Shown one piece after another: positions 22,522 through 32,287 of a stretch of 64,000 bases of DNA. A model generated the notes under the pieces. That model had not been told where the DNA came from. It saw nothing but the letters and a program-made list of their open reading frames with translations, and searched no databases. The stretch is taken from positions 360,620-424,619 of the forward strand of contig NZ_CP134982.1 of the NCBI RefSeq assembly GCF_039363085.1, in the 5' to 3' direction. Source of the stretch: Buchnera aphidicola (Ceratoglyphina bambusae) (GTDB lineage: Bacteria; Pseudomonadota; Gammaproteobacteria; Enterobacterales; Enterobacteriaceae). The position numbers and the translations under genes were made by a program. Within the stretch, counting starts at the first letter, position 1, and each line of letters opens with the position of its first letter.

Positions 22522-22896
22522 TTAAGATTTTATTTTTTTTGTACCATATTTTGAACGACTTTTTTTTCTATCTTTAACTCCAGCGCAATCCAATGATCCT
22601 CTTACAACATGATAACGAACACCTGGCAAATCTTTAACTCTACCTCCTCTTATTAAAATAACTGAATGCTCCTGTAAATTATGACCCTCACCTCCTATAT
22701 ATGCTGTCACTTCGAAACCATTAGTTAATTTTACTCTACAAACTTTTCTAAGAGCAGAATTGGGTTTTTTAGGAGTTGTAGTATACACTTTAGTACATAC
22801 TCCTCTTTTTTGTGGGCATTTTCCTAAAGCTGGAACATGATTCTTAGAAAATTTTCTTTTTCTAGCATTTCTTACTAATTGATTTATTGTTGTCAT
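22522..22896 (-). CDS. rpsL: 30S ribosomal protein S12
   Basis: Decoding-centre protein. 124 residues, equal to E. coli. Lys43 ([12 protein letters not shown]) and Lys88 ([13 protein letters not shown]), the classical streptomycin-sensitivity positions, are wild type. It follows tusB by 86 nt in the conserved tusDCB-rpsL order. Confidence 0.98.
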   Translation of the reverse strand: MTTINQLVRNARKRKFSKNHVPALGKCPQKRGVCTKVYTTTPKKPNSALRKVCRVKLTNGFEVTAYIGGEGHNLQEHSVILIRGGRVKDLPGVRYHVVRGSLDCAGVKDRKKSRSKYGTKKIKS

Positions 22897-22982
22897 ATAA
22901 AATCTTTTCTCATAAAAATTTTTGTGAAAATAATCTTAAAAATAATAAAATATATGTGCTATTTTAAATATAGTCATAAATT

Positions 22983-23270
22983 TTACCATTTTATTTGAGT
23001 TTTATTTTTTATTGTTAAATCCACAAAATCTGAATAATTAATTAAAGAAAAATTTTTAGAAGTTTTTAATATTAATCCTCTAGCAATTAAATCTTCTTCT
23101 AACACATACAAATTTTTAGAACAATTGACTATTTTATTTAAAAAAATATTATTTTTTATAGAAATAATAACACCATCTTGAATTGCAATAAAATAATCTT
23201 TTTTTTTTATAAAATTAAACAACATCTTTGAATCAATAAAAAAAGGAGAATTCATCAAAATATGTAACAT
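22983..23270 (-). CDS. tusB: Sulfur relay protein TusB
   Basis: Subunit of the TusBCD complex that relays sulfur from TusA toward TusE and MnmA for 2-thiolation of U34 in Lys, Glu and Gln tRNAs. The 95 residues equal the E. coli length. Similarity is modest (MLHILMNSPF at the start, LEEDLIARGL in the middle), but the position after tusC and before rpsL supports the call. Confidence 0.88.
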   Translation of the reverse strand: MLHILMNSPFFIDSKMLFNFIKKKDYFIAIQDGVIISIKNNIFLNKIVNCSKNLYVLEEDLIARGLILKTSKNFSLINYSDFVDLTIKNKTQIKW

Positions 23271-23282
23271 ATATACCTTATT

Positions 23283-23642
23283 TCAACAATTAATAATAAA
23301 ATCAAATAAACTTAATTTTTTTATAAAATCCTTTTTTTTTAAAAATGTTGGTTTTACTAAAAAGTTTTCATTAATTTTTATTCCTCTTTCCTTTAAAGAA
23401 TCTTTATAAAAATAAATATTAGACATTTTATAAATTTCTAAAATAGAGAAGGATTTAGAATAATTAAAAGAAAAAATTTTATTAGATTTTTGATTACTAA
23501 TAACCTGCAAGATTCCATCTCCTAAAAAAAATATTCCTACATTTTTTATAATCAATGATACAGACAAAGCCATATCTAAACATTCTTTGCAAGAAACACT
23601 TCCATATGGAGATTTAGAAAATAAAAAAGCTATATTTTTCAT
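23283..23642 (-). CDS. tusC: Sulfur relay protein TusC
   Basis: DsrF-like subunit of the TusBCD hexamer. 119 residues, matching E. coli TusC in length. Recognisable parts are the N-terminal KNIAFLFSKSPYGSVSCKE and the GIFFLGDGILQV strand-loop. Sits between tusD and tusB; the 35-nt gap to tusD is short enough for a single transcript. Confidence 0.92.
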   Translation of the reverse strand: MKNIAFLFSKSPYGSVSCKECLDMALSVSLIIKNVGIFFLGDGILQVISNQKSNKIFSFNYSKSFSILEIYKMSNIYFYKDSLKERGIKINENFLVKPTFLKKKDFIKKLSLFDFIINC

Positions 23643-23677
23643 ATTTTATTGCATAATTTAAATTAATATAAAAAAAA

Positions 23678-24064
23678 TTAAAATTGTATTATCCTATCAG
23701 ATTTAATAATAATTTTAGATAACTCTACAAAACCAATTGGTTCAAATTGCATATCAAGATTACCAAAAGGAATTTTTTTTTTTAAAGCAAAATTATTAGT
23801 TATAACCCCTCTGTTTAAACAAGAATTCATACATACTTTTAATTTTACATTAAATTTTATAGACAATTTTTTCCAAAATTTTAACAAATTAATTTCATTA
23901 AAACTAGGAAAATTCATAATATTAGAATTATATATTCCATCAGAATAAAAAAATATACTTTTAATAGTATGTCCTTTTTTTAACAAATTTTTAGAAAACA
24001 AAAAAGCACTAATAGAATTTTGTGTACCATAACAAGGCCCTGTAACTAATATTGTAAATTTCAT
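23678..24064 (-). CDS. tusD: Sulfurtransferase subunit TusD
   Basis: Active subunit of TusBCD. The 128 residues equal E. coli TusD and align without gaps: FTILVTGPCYGTQNS at the start, IFFYSDGIYNSN in the middle, RIIQF at the end. The sulfur-carrying Cys78 is conserved in KVCMNSCLNRGV. Retention of the whole complex implies that mnm5s2U-type wobble modification persists, presumably with mnmA and tusA/tusE elsewhere (inference). Confidence 0.95.
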   Translation of the reverse strand: MKFTILVTGPCYGTQNSISAFLFSKNLLKKGHTIKSIFFYSDGIYNSNIMNFPSFNEINLLKFWKKLSIKFNVKLKVCMNSCLNRGVITNNFALKKKIPFGNLDMQFEPIGFVELSKIIIKSDRIIQF

Positions 24065-24259
24065 AATTTTTTTAAAGTACTATATAAATAATATTATTTA
24101 AATTTAATAATAAACATTATTAATTTTAATAAAAATATTTTTTATAATATTTATTAATAATATTAAACTAATATTTAATAATATAACATAATGTAAATAT
24201 GTATATTTTAAATATATAAATAATAATTTTAAAATATAATATTAAATTCCAAAAAAAAG

Positions 24260-25267
24260 TTATAAAAATGATAATTTATTATTAATTATTTTAATCATTT
24301 TTTTAGCTATTTTAGAAGCTTGAATAGAACCTTTATTAGATATATAAATTAAATAATTTTCTCTATTCCTAAAATAAAAAAAATTTTTTTGTATTTCATG
24401 TAACTCTTTATAAATAACATGAGATAATTTATTTTTAAAATCAGAATAAGTATAATTCATAAAAATTTTTTCTGATTCTAAAATAGTTTTATCACTTAAT
24501 ATAGAAAATATATTTAATAAATTAGAAATACCTGGCTTACTTTTTTTGTCATAAATTATTTTAGGTGGATTATCTGAGTCTGTGGTAGAAGATTGTATTT
24601 TTTTAAAAATATCTACTTTTTTATCTAATAGGAAAATACTATTTTTAATATTACTATCAGATTTAGACATTTTTTTTTTAGGATCTAATAAAGACATTAT
24701 TTTAGATCCTTGCTTAAAAATTAAATTTTTAGGCACATTAAAAATTTTACCAAATATTTTATTTAATCTTCTAGCTATTTTCCTAGTTAATTCTAAATGT
24801 TGAAATTGATCATTACCAATAGATACATAACTACTATTATATAATAATATATCGGAAGACATCAAAATAGGATAATTTAACAATCCCATATTTATAACTT
24901 TCTTATTTTTAGATTTATTTTTAAATTGAGTCATTCTAGATAATTCACCAAAATAAGAAAAACAATTTAATATCCAATTCATATAACAATGTTCTTTTAC
25001 ACTAGATTGCACAAAAATTATACTTTTGTTTGGATCTATACCGCAAGCTAGATAAAATGCTAAAATATCTAAAGTCTTTTTTTTCAAATTATAATTATTA
25101 TTAAAATTAGTAATAGAATGTAAATCAGCCACACAAAACATACAATTATAATTGTTTTGCATAAACTTCCAATGTTTTAAAACACTTAAATAATTAGCTA
25201 ATGTCAACAAACCTGTAGGCTGAACAGCGCTAAACAATATTTTTTTTTTGTATTTAAATTTTTTCAT
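24260..25267 (-). CDS. trpS: Tryptophanyl-tRNA synthetase
   Basis: Class I synthetase charging tRNA-Trp. 335 residues (E. coli 334). KMSKS is present at 199-203 and the Trp-pocket region (MSSDILLYNSSYVSIGNDQ) is recognisable. The HIGH-equivalent signature, TIGN in E. coli, reads TLAN at 22-25, an unusual Gly-to-Ala change. trpS-rpe-aroB-aroK preserves the ancestral enterobacterial order with damX, dam and gph removed. Confidence 0.96.
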   Translation of the reverse strand: MKKFKYKKKILFSAVQPTGLLTLANYLSVLKHWKFMQNNYNCMFCVADLHSITNFNNNYNLKKKTLDILAFYLACGIDPNKSIIFVQSSVKEHCYMNWILNCFSYFGELSRMTQFKNKSKNKKVINMGLLNYPILMSSDILLYNSSYVSIGNDQFQHLELTRKIARRLNKIFGKIFNVPKNLIFKQGSKIMSLLDPKKKMSKSDSNIKNSIFLLDKKVDIFKKIQSSTTDSDNPPKIIYDKKSKPGISNLLNIFSILSDKTILESEKIFMNYTYSDFKNKLSHVIYKELHEIQKNFFYFRNRENYLIYISNKGSIQASKIAKKMIKIINNKLSFL

Positions 25268-25325
25268 AAATATAAAATATTTTTAAAATATAAAAAAAAA
25301 TAAAAATTTTAAATTAAAATATAAT

Positions 25326-26009
25326 TTATTTTTTTTTATTATTATAATTATTTATTATTTTTCTTATATTATATATAGTTTTTTTATAATTTTTAGAACT
25401 AAATATTTCAGAACCGATTACAAAAGAATTAGCCCCAGCATTTAATATATTAATTATATTATCTTTTTTAATTCCTCCATCTACTTCTAATATTATGTTT
25501 AATTTTTTTTTGTCTATTAATTTTCTTATTTTTTCAATTTTTTTTAAAACATAATCTAAAAATTTTTGTTTTCCAAATCCTGGATTTACAGACATTACAA
25601 GTATTAAATCTAATTTATTAATAGTATAATCTAAATGATGTAATGAAGTAGAAGGATTTATAGCTAATCCAGCTTTACAACCAAAACTTTTTATTAAAGA
25701 TATAGTTTTATCTATATGATTAGTAGATTCAGGATGAAAAGTAATAAATTTAGCATTATTATTTGCAAAAGATGGTATTAAACTATCAACTTTTTCAGTC
25801 ATTAAATGAATATCAGCATTAAATTTAATATTACTATTTTTTAAAGATTCTAATATTAAAGGCCCAAACGTCAAATTAGATACATAATGATTATCCATAA
25901 TATCAAAATGAATAAAATCAGCGCCTGAATTTAACACACATTCTATTTCATCTTTTAAACATGCAAAATTTGCTGATAAAATTGAAGGAACAATAAAAAA
26001 TTTTTTCAT
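25326..26009 (-). CDS. rpe: Ribulose-phosphate 3-epimerase Rpe
   Basis: Interconverts ribulose 5-phosphate and xylulose 5-phosphate in the pentose phosphate pathway, supplying erythrose 4-phosphate for the shikimate pathway. 227 residues (E. coli 225). TIM-barrel motifs: PSILSANFACL near the start, HFDIMDNHYV (metal ligands), LVMSVNPGFGKQKF and LEVDGGIKKDNI, ending with the phosphate-binding GANSFVIGSEIF. Confidence 0.96.
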   Translation of the reverse strand: MKKFFIVPSILSANFACLKDEIECVLNSGADFIHFDIMDNHYVSNLTFGPLILESLKNSNIKFNADIHLMTEKVDSLIPSFANNNAKFITFHPESTNHIDKTISLIKSFGCKAGLAINPSTSLHHLDYTINKLDLILVMSVNPGFGKQKFLDYVLKKIEKIRKLIDKKKLNIILEVDGGIKKDNIINILNAGANSFVIGSEIFSSKNYKKTIYNIRKIINNYNNKKK

Positions 26010-26040
26010 AAAATTATATAGAACATTTTAAATGTTAAAA

Positions 26041-27129
26041 TTAGTTAGAAAAATATTTATTAAAAAAATTACTTAACAATTTTTTATTTACATCATTTAA
26101 TAAAATACATTTACCAATTTTTTCTGGAATAACTAATACTATTTTATTATTAGATACATTTTTTTTATCTCTAGACATATGCTTATAGTAATCAGAAAAT
26201 TTCATTCTTTTAGGACCTAAAACCGGTAATTCTATTGATTTAAATAAATTAATTATTTCTCTTAATTGTTTTTTTTTAATTTTCCCTAAGTATTTAGATA
26301 AAAAAGAAGACATAACTATACCTGCAGAAACAGACTCTCCATGCAACCAATTATGTTTAGTAAATATCTCAATTGCATGACCAAAAGTATGACCTAAATT
26401 TAATATCATTCTTATACTATGTTCCTTTTCATCCTTACATATAATATTTTTTTTAAAATTACAACACTTATAAATACAATAAGACAATATATTTTTATTA
26501 AAACATAATATTTTCTTTAAATTTTCTTTTATCCAAAAAAAGAAATTTTTATCAAAAAGAATTGCATATTTTATAACTTCAGATAAACCAGAAGAAAATT
26601 CTTTTATAGATAAAGTTTTTAAAAAATTAATGTCTATTAATACACATTCAGGTTGATGAAAAGTTCCTATAACATTTTTAACTAAATTATTATTTACACC
26701 TGTTTTACCTCCTATTGACGCATCTACCTGAGATAACAAAGTAGTTGGAATATTTATATATTTTATTCCTCTTTTGTAAATAGAGGCTGCGAAACCAGTA
26801 ATATCTCCTATAACTCCACCACCAAAAGCTATTAATGTAACATCTCTACCGCAATTCATTTTAATTAAATAATTTATAATAGTTTCTATTGTATTTAATG
26901 TTTTATAAACTTCTCCATCAGGTAAAACAATTTTTTTAAAAAAAATTTTTAATTTTTCAAAATTTTTTATAATATCTTTATTATAAATGTTAAATAATGT
27001 TGAATTAGTTATTAATACAACTTTTTTATAAGATTTTATTATAGAAATAATATTTTTATCATTAAATATATTATTTCCTATTTTTATAAAATATTTTGTT
27101 TTCTTTAATTTTATATATAATGTTTTCAC
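26041..27129 (-). CDS. aroB: 3-dehydroquinate synthase AroB
   Basis: NAD- and metal-dependent conversion of DAHP to 3-dehydroquinate, the second shikimate-pathway step. 362 residues, equal to E. coli. The NAD-binding GGGVIGDITGFAAS and the metal/substrate region PTTLLSQVDASIGGKTGVN are intact, as is LNLGHTFGHAIE with its metal-binding His. Lies between aroK and rpe in the order known from E. coli. Confidence 0.97.
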   Translation of the reverse strand: MKTLYIKLKKTKYFIKIGNNIFNDKNIISIIKSYKKVVLITNSTLFNIYNKDIIKNFEKLKIFFKKIVLPDGEVYKTLNTIETIINYLIKMNCGRDVTLIAFGGGVIGDITGFAASIYKRGIKYINIPTTLLSQVDASIGGKTGVNNNLVKNVIGTFHQPECVLIDINFLKTLSIKEFSSGLSEVIKYAILFDKNFFFWIKENLKKILCFNKNILSYCIYKCCNFKKNIICKDEKEHSIRMILNLGHTFGHAIEIFTKHNWLHGESVSAGIVMSSFLSKYLGKIKKKQLREIINLFKSIELPVLGPKRMKFSDYYKHMSRDKKNVSNNKIVLVIPEKIGKCILLNDVNKKLLSNFFNKYFSN

Positions 27130-27170
27130 AAAAAAAATACCTTAAAATTTTTATATAAAATATAAATTTA

Positions 27171-27704
27171 TTATAAAAAATTATTATTTTTAAATTTTTT
27201 AAAAATATATGATGCTATAGACTTAGCGCTATTAAGATCTGTATCTACAGTTAAATCAGATATATTATTATATAAATGATTTCTTTCTTTAGCTAAATTT
27301 TCTAAAATAGTTTTATTAGATAATTCTTTGTTATTAAGTAACGGTCTATTTTTATCTCTTTTCGTCCTTATTAATTGCTTCTCTATAGTAGTTTTTAAAT
27401 ATATCACAGTACCTCTAGAAGACAACATATTCCTAATTTTTTCTGATACGATAGATCCTCCGCCAGTAGCTAAAACTATTCCATTTTTTTTAGTTAATTC
27501 ATCAATAATTTTACTTTCCCTATTTCTAAAACCAATTTCACCTTCAACATCAAAAACCCATGCTATATCTGCGCCTGTTCTATTTTCTATTTCTTTATCT
27601 GAATCATAAAAATCCATATTTAATTTTTGAGCTAAATACTTACCAATAGTGCTTTTACCAGCACCCATAGGACCTATTAAAAAAATATTTCTTTTTTCTG
27701 CCAT
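27171..27704 (-). CDS. aroK: Shikimate kinase I AroK
   Basis: Phosphorylates shikimate at the 3-OH with ATP. 177 residues (E. coli 173). Walker [10 protein letters not shown] at 11-19; shikimate-binding DSDKEIE at about 34-40; GGGSIVS in the central loop; the LID Arg lies in KRDKNRPLL. First gene of the aroK-aroB-rpe-trpS block. Confidence 0.97.
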   Translation of the reverse strand: MAEKRNIFLIGPMGAGKSTIGKYLAQKLNMDFYDSDKEIENRTGADIAWVFDVEGEIGFRNRESKIIDELTKKNGIVLATGGGSIVSEKIRNMLSSRGTVIYLKTTIEKQLIRTKRDKNRPLLNNKELSNKTILENLAKERNHLYNNISDLTVDTDLNSAKSIASYIFKKFKNNNFL

Positions 27705-28080
27705 AATTTTATTTTATAAAAAACAAATTAATTTAATAATAGTTAATAAAATTTTATATAACTAATCAATTTAATTAAAAAAAATAAATATTATTAAATA
27801 ATAGTAAAATAATATAATTATATTATAATTATAACAATTAAACTATTTTTTTTTAAATTTTATAAAAAATAAATAATTTAAAAAAAATAATAAAATTATA
27901 AATAATATTATGTATTTTTTTTATCATATAAACGTAAAAATTTAATATAATTAAATTTATATAAATTATTAAAAAATAAGACTTTAATTTATATTAATAT
28001 TATATTATAATAATATATATTAAATGTATAATTTATTATACAATTTTAAAAAATATAAAATTTTTATTTTAAATAATATT
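27705..28080. other. 376-bp gene-free A/T interval between aroK and tRNA-Ser
   Basis: Nothing recognisable lies here: no open frame resembling a known protein, no RNA gene, and only short A/T palindromes. The aroK promoter and the tRNA-Ser promoter must lie at its two ends, but I see no convincing -35/-10 pairs. It is most simply read as an eroded former gene region. Confidence 0.6.
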
Positions 28081-28169
28081 GGTGAGATGCCTGAGAGGAT
28101 TAAAGGGCACGCCTGGAAAGCGTGTATGTGAGTTTTCTTGCATCAAGGGTTCGAATCCCTTTCTCACCT
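28081..28169 (+). tRNA. tRNA-Ser (anticodon GGA)
   Basis: Class II tRNA with a long variable arm. Acceptor GGTGAGA/TCTCACC, anticodon loop CTGGAAA with GGA, and T-loop GGTTCGAATCC match E. coli tRNA-Ser(GGA). The discriminator base reads T instead of the usual G, and CCA is not encoded. Confidence 0.96.
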
Positions 28170-28273
28170 AAATACATTTTAAATATTTAGTAAACTGTAT
28201 TAAAATATAATATATATATTTTTTCTATATAAAAATTATAAATTTTACTATATAAAAAATATAATATTAAATT

Positions 28274-28845
28274 TTAATAATATGAATGATTTCCATGAAC
28301 ATGTTTCGTAATATCTTTTATACCTTTTATTTCTGGAAATTTCTTTATTAATTTTTTTTCAATAAAATTTTTCAAAGTTATATTTGACATAGAGCAACCG
28401 TTGCAACCACCTAAAAATTTTAAAAATACATACTTTTTTAAATCAATTTTTATAAATAATATACTTCCACCATGAATAGATAAATTAGGATTAATTTCAT
28501 TATCTATCCAAAATTTTATTTTTTCTTCAATATTAAAATTATTATAATCTTTTTTAGAACACATATTAGGAACATTAAGAACTAATTTAGAAGACATATT
28601 TTCAATTTTTAAATCTATATTAGAATTTTTTAAATAAATATAATCATTTTTATCTACATAAACTGAAAATCCATCAAAATTAAAGACTAAATCATTTTTA
28701 TTAACATCTTTTATATTGCAATATAAAATCCCAAATTTTACTTTATAAGTGCCTAAATTTTTAGCAAAAATTCTAATTTGCGTGTTTTTTTTTTTAACAA
28801 TAGTTTTTTTAAATATTTTTCTGCTTTTTTAAATATAGTTACCAT
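28274..28845 (-). CDS. nfuA: Fe/S biogenesis protein NfuA, reading frame interrupted at an A11 tract
   Basis: NfuA carries [4Fe-4S] clusters to target enzymes. From an ATG at 28845 the frame reads MVTIFKKAEKYLKKLLLKK and then stops shortly after a run of 11 adenines (T11 on the plus strand, 28785-28795). Beyond the run another frame continues with TQIRIFAKNLGTYKVKFGIL and joins the undisturbed C-terminal part (from the internal Met at 28597), including the cluster motif GGCNGCS and the terminal HGNHSYY. One extra A would give a 190-residue protein (E. coli 191) collinear with NfuA throughout. Rescue by polymerase slippage, a true pseudogene, or a base-call error are all possible. Confidence 0.88.
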
Positions 28846-28928
28846 AAAAATTTCCAAAATATTTTTTTTTTTATATTATACTTATATATTATAAATATCT
28901 CAATCATTTTATTTAAAATAAATGATTT

Positions 28929-28976
28929 GTTTAAAAATTAGAACAACATAAAAAAATCGAATTCTAATTTTTAAAC
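28929..28976 (-). terminator. Hairpin downstream of ssb
   Basis: A perfect 15-bp inverted repeat (28929-28943 and 28962-28976) with an 18-nt loop begins 9 nt after the ssb stop. It is the expected site of ssb transcription termination, upstream of the nfuA start on the same strand. Confidence 0.65.
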
Positions 28977-28984
28977 TAAAAACA

Positions 28985-29515
28985 TTAAAATGGAATATCA
29001 TCGTCAAATTCTGCTTCACTATTTTCATTTTCTAAAATATCTTTTTTAGAATAAACTTTTTTTTCATCTATTTTTTTATTAAAATTATTTTTTATTATAG
29101 ACTTATCTTTTTCAATATTATCATTATCTTTATTATTAAAATTAGATGAAACTGCAGAATTACTATTTCTGTTACCCAACATTTGCATGGTTCCACCAAT
29201 ATTAACTACTACTTCTGTTGTATAACGATCTATATTATTTTGATCTTGCCATTTTCTTGTTTGCAATGATCCTTCTATATAAACTTGAGACCCTTTTCTT
29301 AAATATTCTCTAGCAATTTCAGCTAATTTATTAAATAATACAATTTTATGCCATTCTGTTTTTTCTCTAATTTCACCAGTATTTTTATCTTTCCATGTCT
29401 CAGAAGTTGCTATATTCATATTTGCTACAGCTATACCATTAGTCATATATCTTACTTCAGGATCTTGGCCTAAATTACCTATTAATATTACTTTATTAAC
29501 TCCTTTACTAGCCAT
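28985..29515 (-). CDS. ssb: Single-stranded DNA-binding protein
   Basis: Tetrameric ssDNA-binding protein of replication and repair. 176 residues (E. coli 178). The OB fold (1-112) begins with [20 protein letters not shown]; a flexible Asn/Lys-rich linker follows, and the C-terminal acidic tip ends in DDDIPF, the docking site for partner proteins. Divergent from dusA. Confidence 0.98.
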   Translation of the reverse strand: MASKGVNKVILIGNLGQDPEVRYMTNGIAVANMNIATSETWKDKNTGEIREKTEWHKIVLFNKLAEIAREYLRKGSQVYIEGSLQTRKWQDQNNIDRYTTEVVVNIGGTMQMLGNRNSNSAVSSNFNNKDNDNIEKDKSIIKNNFNKKIDEKKVYSKKDILENENSEAEFDDDIPF

Positions 29516-29701
29516 AATTGCTCCTAAAAAAAAATTAAAAGTATTTTTTATTTAATTATATATTAACATGAAAATTTTTAATTATAAAAAATATTTAAAA
29601 ATTATATTAAAAAATATAAAATATGTTGTTAATATTTTATCTAAATTAATATAAGATTAAATTTTTTTTAACAAGTATTACTTTTACGAAAATAAATTTT
29701 T

Positions 29702-30673
29702 ATGAAAAAAAAAAAAAATATATATAAATTTTGTGTAGCACCTATGTTTAGGTATACAGATGAACACTGCAGAAAGATATATAGAATAATGAGTAAAAAA
29801 ACACTTTTATTTACAGAAATGATACATGTAAGAAATATATTATATGATTATAAAAATAAAATAATATTAAACAAAAAAAAAGAAAATCCTATAGCTATCC
29901 AAATAGCTGGATCAAACTCATTAGAAACAGCAAAATGTGCGGAAATAATATATAAAAAAAAATATAAATATATAAATTTAAATATAGGATGCCCATCAAT
30001 AAAAGCTCAAAAAGGAAATTTTGGAATTATATTAATGAAAAAACCTAAAACTATAATAAACTTAATAAATTCAATAAAAGACAATACTCCTATGGAAGTA
30101 AGTATAAAAACTAGAATAGGAATAGATAAAAATGATAATTATAATTTTTTAAGTGACTTTATAAATGATATATATATAAATAGCAACTGTAAAATATTTA
30201 TATTACATGCAAGAAGCGCGATATTAAACAATTTTAGTACTAAAAAAAATTTAAAAATACCAAAAATAAATTATAAAATAGTATATAAAATAAAAAAACA
30301 ATTTCCTAAATTAAAAATAATATTAAATGGAGAAATTAAATCAATAAAAGAATCACTAATACATTTAAAAAAAGTAGATGGAGTTATGCTGGGAAGAAAC
30401 ATATATAAAAATCCAATGATGCTAAATTATGTAGATAAAAATATTTATAATATAAAAAATAAATATAGCTTTAAAAAAAAACTAAAAAAAATTTTTAAAT
30501 ATATAAATAAAAAAGTCAAAGAAAATATACAAATGTATAAAATTACTAGACATATATTAGAAATTTTCAAAGGAAATAAAGGATCTACAATTTGGAAAAA
30601 ATTAATATTAGAAAATGCAAAAAAAAAAATTAATATAGAAAAAATTTTTAAAATATATAAAAAAAATAATTAA
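29702..30673 (+). CDS. dusA: tRNA-dihydrouridine synthase DusA
   Basis: FMN enzyme reducing U20/U20a in the tRNA D-loop. 323 residues, in the family range. The TIM barrel begins with FCVAPMFRYTDEHCR; the catalytic Cys97 lies in NIGCPS (94-99), with VSIKTRIGID and FILHAR following. The last 90 residues are Lys/Asn-rich but keep helical character. Codons 2-6 fall in a run of 14 adenines directly after the ATG. dusA and dnaB are also neighbours in E. coli. Confidence 0.93.
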   Translation: MKKKKNIYKFCVAPMFRYTDEHCRKIYRIMSKKTLLFTEMIHVRNILYDYKNKIILNKKKENPIAIQIAGSNSLETAKCAEIIYKKKYKYINLNIGCPSIKAQKGNFGIILMKKPKTIINLINSIKDNTPMEVSIKTRIGIDKNDNYNFLSDFINDIYINSNCKIFILHARSAILNNFSTKKNLKIPKINYKIVYKIKKQFPKLKIILNGEIKSIKESLIHLKKVDGVMLGRNIYKNPMMLNYVDKNIYNIKNKYSFKKKLKKIFKYINKKVKENIQMYKITRHILEIFKGNKGSTIWKKLILENAKKKINIEKIFKIYKKNN

Positions 30674-30786
30674 TAAAATAAAATAAAAAAACATGAAATG
30701 TTTAAATTAAAAAAAAATATATAATAAAATTGATAAAAATTATATATTTATATATAAAATGAAAATAAAAATAAAAAATTTTTAAA

Positions 30787-32181
30787 ATGGAAAAAAACAA
30801 AAAAAATTTTAAAAAATATAATGTATATAAAAAGTATAATATTAAAATTCCACCACACTCTATAGAAGCAGAGCAATCTATATTGGGTGGATTAATGTTA
30901 GATAATGAAAAATGGGAAACAGTATCAGAAATAATAGTTGAGCAAGATTTTTTTAGTAATCAACATAGAATTATATTTAAAGAAATGAAGCAATTATTAG
31001 AATCAGAATATCCTATTGATTTAATAACATTGTCAGAATCTTTAGAGCAAAAAGGAAAATTAGAAATAGTCGGAAGATTTTCTTATTTAGCGGAACTATC
31101 TAAAAATACACCTAGTACAGCAAACATAAAAGCATATGCAGATATAGTAAGAGAAAGATCTATAATAAGAGAAATAATATTAGTAGCAAATAAAATTTTA
31201 TATGCTGGATACAATACAAAAGGACGAAGTAGTGAAGAACTATTAGATTACGCGGAATCTAACGTATTTAAAATTACCGAAAAAAGATCCAGAAAAAACT
31301 CTGGGCCAAAAAATATAGAAGAAATATTAGATTCTACAATATATAATATAGAAAAATTAATTAAATCTCCAATAAACGATTTAACTGGTATAAATACTGG
31401 TTATCAAGATTTAAATAAAAAAACATCTGGATTACAAAAATCTGAATTAATAATAATAGCAGCTAGACCTTCTATGGGAAAAACAACTTTTGCTATGAAT
31501 ATATGTGAAAATATAGCAATGATTTATAAAAAACCAGTATTAATATTTAGTTTAGAAATGCCTATAGAACAAATCATGATAAGAATTTTATCATCATTAT
31601 CCAGAGTAAATCAAAATAAAATAAGAACAGGTAAGTTAAATGATGAAGACTGGGCAAGAATATCTAGTACTATAAATATATTATTAAAAAAAAAAAACAT
31701 ATATATAGACGATTCTTCTTCTTTAACAACAACAGAAATAAGATCTAGATCTAGAAAAATATATAGAGAAAATAAAGGTATTAGTTTAATAATGATAGAT
31801 TATTTACAATTAATGAAAATACCATCTCTAAAAGAAAATAGAACATTAGAAATAGCAGAAATATCTAGATCATTAAAATCTTTAGCAAAAGAATTGCAAG
31901 TTCCAATAATAGCTCTATCTCAATTAAACAGATCATTAGAGCAAAGAGCTGACAAAAGACCATTAAACTCAGATTTAAGAGAATCAGGTTCTTTAGAACA
32001 AGATGCAGACTTAATAATGTTTATATATAGAGATGAAGTATATCATGAAAATAGTGATTTAAAAGGAATAGCCGAAATAATAATAGGAAAGCAAAGAAAT
32101 GGACCAATAGGAACAATAAGACTAACTTTTAATGGACATTGGTCAAGATTTGACAATTATTCAGGAATTAAATATAAATAA
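30787..32181 (+). CDS. dnaB: Replicative DNA helicase DnaB
   Basis: Hexameric 5'-3' helicase of the replication fork. 464 residues (E. coli 471). The N-terminal primase-interacting domain spans about 20-125 (PPHSIEAEQSILGGLMLDN), the linker follows, and the RecA-like domain carries Walker A ARPSMGKTT (226-234), Walker B MIDYLQLM and the LRESGSLEQDADLIMFIYR block. It contains an in-frame A12 tract at about 31686. Confidence 0.98.
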   Translation: MEKNKKNFKKYNVYKKYNIKIPPHSIEAEQSILGGLMLDNEKWETVSEIIVEQDFFSNQHRIIFKEMKQLLESEYPIDLITLSESLEQKGKLEIVGRFSYLAELSKNTPSTANIKAYADIVRERSIIREIILVANKILYAGYNTKGRSSEELLDYAESNVFKITEKRSRKNSGPKNIEEILDSTIYNIEKLIKSPINDLTGINTGYQDLNKKTSGLQKSELIIIAARPSMGKTTFAMNICENIAMIYKKPVLIFSLEMPIEQIMIRILSSLSRVNQNKIRTGKLNDEDWARISSTINILLKKKNIYIDDSSSLTTTEIRSRSRKIYRENKGISLIMIDYLQLMKIPSLKENRTLEIAEISRSLKSLAKELQVPIIALSQLNRSLEQRADKRPLNSDLRESGSLEQDADLIMFIYRDEVYHENSDLKGIAEIIIGKQRNGPIGTIRLTFNGHWSRFDNYSGIKYK

Positions 32182-32287
32182 AATTAAAAATAAAAAGCAT
32201 TACAATACTTATTAATTTTAAAAAAATAATAAAAAAAATTTTATATAATTAAAAGTATAGTATAAATTTAAAAAAAATGGTGAAAGA

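Noticed and set aside
28274..28597. Treating NfuA as a naturally short 107-residue protein
   Set aside because: The sequence upstream of the internal Met still encodes recognisable NfuA N-terminal domain up to an A11 tract, so the short frame is a fragment of a longer gene.
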